Of a stretch of 10,407 nucleotides of DNA, positions 6,705-10,407 are shown piece after piece. Under the pieces are notes generated by a model, which saw nothing but the letters and a program-made list of their open reading frames with translations, searched no databases and had not been told where the DNA came from. The DNA lies in contig JBFLYE010000188.1 in NCBI GenBank assembly GCA_040756715.1, positions 1 to 10,407 on the forward strand, in the 5' to 3' direction. Positions within the stretch are counted from its first letter, which is position 1, and each line of letters begins with the position of its first letter. Source of the stretch: JBFLYE01 sp040756715 [NCBI: bacterium]. GTDB lineage: Bacteria; UBA9089; UBA9088. The translations under genes and the position numbers were made by a program.

Positions 6705-6773
6705 ATAATTGCAAATTGTAAATTGTAAATTGAGAAAGGTATAAAAATTTAAAATCTAAAATTTACAATTTCA
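6704..6773 (+). repeat. Ten-heptad array between pilC and the oxidoreductase
   Basis: The gap divides into ten 7-mers from the last base of the pilC stop to two bases before the next ATG. Two blocks are clear: GCAAATT followed by two GTAAATT (6711-6731), and AATTTAA, AATCTAA, AATTTAC, AATTTCA (6746-6773), with neighbours matching at 5-7 of 7. The blocks are near-complements: AAATTGTAAATT (6720-6731, also 6713-6724) pairs perfectly with AATTTACAATTT (6760-6771). The hairpin loop contains GAGAAAGG. Confidence 0.75.
6732..6739 (+). promoter_or_regulatory. Displaced Shine-Dalgarno-like site before the oxidoreductase
   Basis: GAGAAAGG is the only purine-rich site near the ATG at 6775 but lies 35 bases away, far beyond working distance. 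Four heptads (28 bases, 6746-6773) sit between; without them the spacing would be 7. In the predicted hairpin the site is in the loop and the stem would partly shorten the effective distance. Function is inference. Confidence 0.35.
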
Positions 6774-6774
6774 A

Positions 6775-8580
6775 ATGGAGATTGCACCCTGTGTAGATAA
6801 GTGTCCAATTAATCTTCCCATCCCAGATTATATCAGGCTAACCTGTGAGGGGAGGTTTGATGAGGCATATTCTTTAATCGTCCGAGAGACACCAATCCCC
6901 TCAATACTTGGAAGGATATGCTTTCATCCCTGTGAGGATGTCTGCCGAAGGGGTGAGGTTGATGAAGCCATAAGCATATGCAATATCAAGAGGTTTTTGG
7001 GAGATACCATCTCATCCCTTCCAAAGCAAAAGGTATTTCAAAAAGAGAGGATAGCAGTTATAGGGGGTGGTCCATCTGGCCTCTCTTGTGCCTGGCATCT
7101 TCTTCAGCTAGGATACAGGGTTGATGTATTTGAAGAAAAGGAGTCTGCGGGAGGAATGCCATATATCACCATTCCTTCCTGGAGGCTTCCCTTGGATATT
7201 TTAAAAAGGGAGATGATAAATCTTGTAGATGCTGGTCTTTCTATAAAGACAAACAAGAGGTTGGGAGATGATTTTTCATTAGATGACCTAAAAAAAGAAT
7301 ACGATGCTGTTGTGATTGCCTGTGGTCTTCCCTTAAACAGGGAGATAAAAGCAATTAAAGGTGATGATGTAATCTTGGCTTTGGAATTTCTTGAGGCAAT
7401 AAAATTTAAAAGGGAGGTTTCTCTTAAAAAGAGGGTTTTGGTTATCGGTGGAGGCAATGTTGCCATTGATTGTGCTAGGGCATCTTTAAGAATGAAAAGG
7501 GATGTCTCTCTTGTTTGTCTTGAGGATTACGAGAATATGCCTTGTTTTAAAGGGGAAAAGATAAAAGCAGAAGAGGAAGGGGTAAAAATCTTTCCTGAAC
7601 TTGGGCCAAAAGAATTGATAAGAGAGAATGGAAAGATAAAGCAATTGATAGCTATGAAGGTTTTAAAGCTATTTGATGAAAATAAAAGATTTTCCCCTCA
7701 ATTTAATGAAGATGAGATAAAAACCTTTAATGTAGACACAATAATTATGGCGATTGGTCAGATGGCAGATTGGACGGCTTTAAAAAGGGGAGGCATTACC
7801 CAGGATATGTTGAAAGAAGATGGCTTGAATGGCTTATTTGCCTGCGGAGACATTGTTTTAGGACCAACGAATGTAGCTAGTGCGATTGCTTCTGGAAAGA
7901 GGGTTGCGATGAATGTTCATTTAAAAGTCAGGAGTCAGGAGTCAAGAGTCAGGACTCAGGAGGTATATGATTTAATTTCATCGATTTCTTCTCCTGTAAT
8001 TCCCTTTATTGCCAAAAGAGAAAGGGTAAAACCCGAATGTTTAGGGATTGAGGAAAGGTGTGCTTCATTTAATGAAATAGAGAAAACATATACATTGGAT
8101 GATGTTTTTCTTGAGTCGTCACGCTGCCTTTATTGTGGAAAAGGGCCAGAGCAGAAAAAGGAGACCTGCCCTTTATGCCTTACCTGCATAAGAATCTGCC
8201 CACTTAAGGGGATAAAAAGGGAAGAAAAAAGGGCTTTTCTCTCCTCTCAAGATTGCCAATCCTGCGGCATATGTGCAGGGTTATGTCCAGACAATGCAAT
8301 AAGAGAGGATGGGATTCTCCTAAAAGATAAATACCCAAAGGAGGTAACCATAGCCTGTTTTGATTACCCATTATCTGATGCAATAAGGGTTCGCTGTCTT
8401 TTAAGTGTTGGAATTCCCTTTTTCCTTTCCTTGATGGAAAAGGGCGTAGAAAAATTTTTTATAAAACCCTGTAGGGAAGGCTGTTTTGTCCCAAGTGCAA
8501 AACCCTACATTTCTAAAATGATAAGCAGGCTTGAGAAAATTTTGAAAGAGATAGGGCTTACAGGGGTTATAAATTTTTAA
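6775..8580 (+). CDS. GltD-like FAD/NAD(P) iron-sulfur oxidoreductase with two 4Fe-4S clusters and MvhD-like tail
   Basis: Probable cytosolic electron-transfer flavoprotein. An N-terminal cysteine region (C6, C10, C49, C53, C57; RICFHPCEDVCRRGEVDE) matches the Fe-S domain of glutamate synthase small subunits. The FAD site is IGGGPSG (96-102), the pyridine-nucleotide site IGGGNVA (224-230), and the second FAD motif ACGDI (356-360). A heptad-encoded linker at about 384-396 follows. Then comes a ferredoxin domain with C465, C468, C471, C475 and C494, C497, C500, C504. The tail (C528, C541, C566, C570) resembles MvhD, the subunit linking hydrogenase to heterodisulfide reductase. GltD proteins are near 470 residues, so this 601-residue form is not plain GltD. 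No GltB, hydrogenase or Hdr gene adjoins it, so the partner and substrate are unknown. ATG 6775 is the only usable start: an in-frame TAA lies at 6757. Confidence 0.85.
   Translation: MEIAPCVDKCPINLPIPDYIRLTCEGRFDEAYSLIVRETPIPSILGRICFHPCEDVCRRGEVDEAISICNIKRFLGDTISSLPKQKVFQKERIAVIGGGPSGLSCAWHLLQLGYRVDVFEEKESAGGMPYITIPSWRLPLDILKREMINLVDAGLSIKTNKRLGDDFSLDDLKKEYDAVVIACGLPLNREIKAIKGDDVILALEFLEAIKFKREVSLKKRVLVIGGGNVAIDCARASLRMKRDVSLVCLEDYENMPCFKGEKIKAEEEGVKIFPELGPKELIRENGKIKQLIAMKVLKLFDENKRFSPQFNEDEIKTFNVDTIIMAIGQMADWTALKRGGITQDMLKEDGLNGLFACGDIVLGPTNVASAIASGKRVAMNVHLKVRSQESRVRTQEVYDLISSISSPVIPFIAKRERVKPECLGIEERCASFNEIEKTYTLDDVFLESSRCLYCGKGPEQKKETCPLCLTCIRICPLKGIKREEKRAFLSSQDCQSCGICAGLCPDNAIREDGILLKDKYPKEVTIACFDYPLSDAIRVRCLLSVGIPFFLSLMEKGVEKFFIKPCREGCFVPSAKPYISKMISRLEKILKEIGLTGVINF
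7926..7960 (+). repeat. AGTCAGG heptad repeat inside the oxidoreductase gene
   Basis: Five perfect-register 7-mers: AGTCAGG at 7926, 7933 and 7947, AGTCAAG at 7940, and ACTCAGG at 7954. At least six of seven bases match the word in every copy. It encodes a charged, Ser/Arg/Gln-rich stretch (about residues 384-396) between the flavin domain and the C-terminal ferredoxin part, without breaking the frame. Confidence 0.92.
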
Positions 8581-8606
8581 GTTATAAAGTTTTAAAGTTT
8601 ATTAAA
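8566..8606 (+). repeat. GTTATAAA-type repeat spanning the oxidoreductase stop codon
   Basis: GTTATAAA occurs at 8566-8573 and 8581-8588, followed by GTTTTAAA (8589-8596) and GTTTATTAAA. The period is 7-8 bases. The first copy encodes the last residues of the oxidoreductase (V-I-N-F), so the array crosses the stop. AT-richness lowers certainty. Confidence 0.5.
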
Positions 8607-8612
8607 TTTTCC

Positions 8613-8642
8613 TTGACAGCAAGATAAGGGAAATTATATAAT
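8613..8642 (+). promoter_or_regulatory. Strong sigma70-type promoter of tuf
   Basis: TTGACA (8613-8618) and TATAAT (8637-8642) are both perfect consensus hexamers with an 18-base spacer. A TATATA at 8635-8640 gives a 16-base alternative. The start point would be near 8649, leaving a leader of about 20 bases with an ideal ribosome-binding site. Confidence 0.85.
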
Positions 8643-8656
8643 TTTTTAAAATTTTT

Positions 8657-8662
8657 GGAGGT
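8657..8662 (+). promoter_or_regulatory. Ribosome-binding site of tuf
   Basis: GGAGGT ends eight bases before the ATG at 8671. It is the strongest initiation site in the window, as expected for an abundant protein. Confidence 0.9.
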
Positions 8663-8670
8663 AAAGTAAT

Positions 8671-9870
8671 ATGGCAAGACAGAAGTTTGAAAGGACAAAG
8701 CCACATATTAATGTGGGAACCATTGGTCATATTGACCACGGTAAGACAACCCTTACCTCAGCAATAACCAAGGTATTGGAAAAGAAAGGGTTGGCAGAAT
8801 ACAGGTCATTTGATAGTATTGACAATGCACCTGAGGAAAAGGAGAGGGGGATAACCATTGCAATTGCCCATGTAGAGTATCAGACAGTCAATCGGCATTA
8901 TGCCCATATCGATTGCCCAGGCCATGCTGACTACATCAAGAATATGATAACCGGTGCAGCCCAGATGGATGGTGCGATCCTTGTGGTAGCTGCCTCTGAG
9001 GGCCCTATGCCCCAGACAAGGGAGCATATCCTTTTGGCAAGGCAGGTTGGCGTTCCTTATATTGTTGTCTTTCTTAATAAGGTTGATATGGTAGCAGACC
9101 CAGAGCTCATTGAGCTGGTTGAGGTTGAATTAAGGGAGTTGCTCTCTGAATACAAATTCCCAGGTGATGAAATTCCCATAATTAGAGGAAGTGCCCTAAA
9201 GGCAGGGGAATGTGGCTGTGGAAAAGAGGATTGCCCAAATTGTGAGTGTATTATAAAGCTTATGGAGGCGGTAGACTCATATATTCCTATGCCAAAAAGG
9301 GAGATCGACAAGCCATTCCAGATGGCGGTTGAGGATGTCTTTTCCATAACCGGAAGGGGAACAGTTGCCACGGGAAGGATTGAGCGGGGAAAAATCCATG
9401 TAGGAGACAGTGTTGAGATTGTCGGCATTCAAGAAACAAGAAAGAGTGTGGTTACCGGGATTGAGATGTTTAGAAAAACCCTTGATGAGGGAGAGGCAGG
9501 CGATAATGTTGGGCTTCTTTTAAGGGGAATAGAAAAAAACCAAGTTGAAAGGGGTCAGGTCATTGTTGCACCTGGCTCAATAACACCCCATACAAGATTC
9601 AAGTCAGAGGTCTATGTCCTAAAGAAGGAAGAGGGTGGAAGGCACACCCCATTCTTTACTGGCTATAGACCACAATTCTACTTTAGAACCACCGATGTAA
9701 CCGGCTCCATCAAGCTTCCCGAGGGTGTTGAGATGGTAATGCCAGGGGATAATGTGAACCTTGAAGGCGAACTAATCACACCCATTGCCATGGAGCAGGG
9801 CCTAAGATTTGCCATCCGTGAAGGAGGCCACACCGTAGGGGCAGGGGTTGTAACGGAGATATTGGAATAA
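8671..9870 (+). CDS. tuf: Elongation factor Tu with cysteine-rich insert
   Basis: GTPase that delivers aminoacyl-tRNA to the ribosome. G1 is GHIDHGKT (19-26), with RGIT (59-62), DCPGH (81-85), NKVD (136-139) and GSALK (173-177). Domains 2 and 3 are complete ([28 protein letters not shown]; ending AGVVTEILE), for 399 residues. Between G5 and the helix leading to SYIP is a short segment with five cysteines, C181, C183, C188, C191 and C193, absent from the E. coli protein; the spacing could hold a metal. The gene has its own strong promoter and is not beside fusA or rpsJ, so it is detached from the str operon or is a second copy. Codon use looks like that of its neighbours, and I see no sign of recent transfer. 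Confidence 0.97.
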   Translation: MARQKFERTKPHINVGTIGHIDHGKTTLTSAITKVLEKKGLAEYRSFDSIDNAPEEKERGITIAIAHVEYQTVNRHYAHIDCPGHADYIKNMITGAAQMDGAILVVAASEGPMPQTREHILLARQVGVPYIVVFLNKVDMVADPELIELVEVELRELLSEYKFPGDEIPIIRGSALKAGECGCGKEDCPNCECIIKLMEAVDSYIPMPKREIDKPFQMAVEDVFSITGRGTVATGRIERGKIHVGDSVEIVGIQETRKSVVTGIEMFRKTLDEGEAGDNVGLLLRGIEKNQVERGQVIVAPGSITPHTRFKSEVYVLKKEEGGRHTPFFTGYRPQFYFRTTDVTGSIKLPEGVEMVMPGDNVNLEGELITPIAMEQGLRFAIREGGHTVGAGVVTEILE

Positions 9871-9892
9871 GCCAAAGATAAATTTTAAAACC

Positions 9893-9898
9893 GGGAGG
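9893..9898 (+). promoter_or_regulatory. Ribosome-binding site of the secreted Ig-like gene
   Basis: GGGAGG lies ten bases before the ATG at 9909, and AAGGT (9900-9904) four bases before it. Either supports that start. No promoter is visible in the 38-base gap after tuf, so read-through from tuf is likely. Confidence 0.65.
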
Positions 9899-9908
9899 CA
9901 AGGTAAAG

Positions 9909-10407
9909 ATGAAGAGAAAAATTATTGGGATAATCTTAGGGATAACTATGTCTTTCCTGGTTTATGCAGGGATAGAGACAAGAATAAGGGTAAAGGATAA
10001 GGAGGGTTATATCGGAGAAAAGATAACCCTGGATGGCTGGTTGGAATACAAGGATGGAAGTAGGTGGAAGAAGCTTAAGGATAAGACAGTTAAACTTGAG
10101 GTTGATAATGCCTATGTGGGAAGTGATGTATCCGATGACTCATGGGGAGCAAACTGGGATTATAAGGATTATGTAATCAATGTCCCTGTGGGAGAACATA
10201 CGATAAAGGGAAGGTTTGAAGGCGATGGGACATACAATGCATCAGAGGGAACGGGAAAATTAAAGGTAAATAAGAAGGATAGTGTAATCAATGACTTTGA
10301 GGTTAAGGAAAAGGGAAAAGAGGTAGCCTCCCTGGGAACCTCTACCCTATTAGGAACATCAACCATATTGGCTTATCTTACTATCCTTCCGGGAACACAG
10401 ATAACCA
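9909..10407 (+). CDS. Secreted Ig-like domain protein, 3' end beyond the window
   Basis: The open frame runs to the window edge without a stop; 166 codons are visible. Residues 1-20 (MKRKIIGIILGITMSFLVYA) are a signal peptide with a likely cut after the Ala. Then comes one beta-rich domain of bacterial Ig-like type: YIGEKITLDGWLEY near 33-46, a TVKLEVDN strand, and GEHTIKGRFEGDGTYNASEG near 98-117, the pattern in which a sequence promises a 'property of growing from a filled gap'. After a charged linker a new hydrophobic stretch (LGTSTILAYLTILPG) begins near 148, possibly a membrane segment or another domain. The protein is exported to the periplasm or surface. Its function is not recognisable and its place after tuf is probably incidental. 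Confidence 0.75.
   Translation, partial: MKRKIIGIILGITMSFLVYAGIETRIRVKDKEGYIGEKITLDGWLEYKDGSRWKKLKDKTVKLEVDNAYVGSDVSDDSWGANWDYKDYVINVPVGEHTIKGRFEGDGTYNASEGTGKLKVNKKDSVINDFEVKEKGKEVASLGTSTLLGTSTILAYLTILPGTQIT

Noticed and set aside
7104-7466. Antisense 120-residue ORF on the minus strand, and similar minus-strand ORFs under tuf and pilC
   Set aside because: They lie opposite clear conserved genes, have no ribosome-binding site I can see, and show no recognisable domain.
7926-7960. CRISPR array or phage attachment site
   Set aside because: The units are 7 bases with no spacers and there is no cas gene, integrase or tRNA nearby.
6775-8580. Plain glutamate synthase small subunit (gltD)
   Set aside because: The extra ferredoxin and MvhD-like regions, the longer length and the absence of gltB argue against that name.

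Overview
The window is a gene-dense, AT-rich bacterial segment with all genes on the + strand. Ile ATA and Arg AGA/AGG codons are common. The genes are housekeeping genes plus a type IV pilus motor cluster. Nothing fixes the taxonomy: the mix of a broken ribosomal-protein operon, pilB/pilT/pilC and a GltD-like iron-sulfur flavoprotein suggests an uncultivated Gram-negative-type candidate phylum, but this is inference.

Layout. (1) 39-2216: adk, map, infA and rpmJ, the usual tail of the spc ribosomal-protein operon, with stop/start overlaps at adk/map and map/infA. A small DUF3307-like membrane protein overlaps the rpmJ stop codon, where rpsM would normally follow. (2) A sigma70-type promoter at 2249-2277 starts a second unit: a small BON-like protein, pilB (extension ATPase), pilT (retraction ATPase), pilC (inner-membrane platform) and a 601-residue FAD/NAD(P) iron-sulfur oxidoreductase. 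(3) A consensus promoter at 8613-8642 drives tuf (EF-Tu), followed by the start of a secreted Ig-like protein that runs off the window.

The most unusual structure is not a gene. Nearly every gap is filled with short degenerate words repeated with a period of about 7 bp (sometimes 8), and each gap uses a different word. Clear cases are AATCCCG-type (60-115), GCAAAAT-type (1685-1719), CACCAG/CTGGTG (5399-5470), GTAAATT/AATTTAC (6704-6773) and AGTCAGG (7926-7960). Some arrays invert on themselves and form hairpins. Two lie inside reading frames: one encodes an N-terminal extension on adenylate kinase, the other a linker in the oxidoreductase. One appears to supply the ribosome-binding site of pilC, and one separates a Shine-Dalgarno-like motif from its start codon by four extra heptads. 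They resemble in style the heptanucleotide STRR repeats of filamentous cyanobacteria, but nothing else here is cyanobacterial. No mobile-element gene, CRISPR array, tRNA or rRNA was seen. No stretch over 300 bases lacks a gene; the largest gap is about 90 bases.
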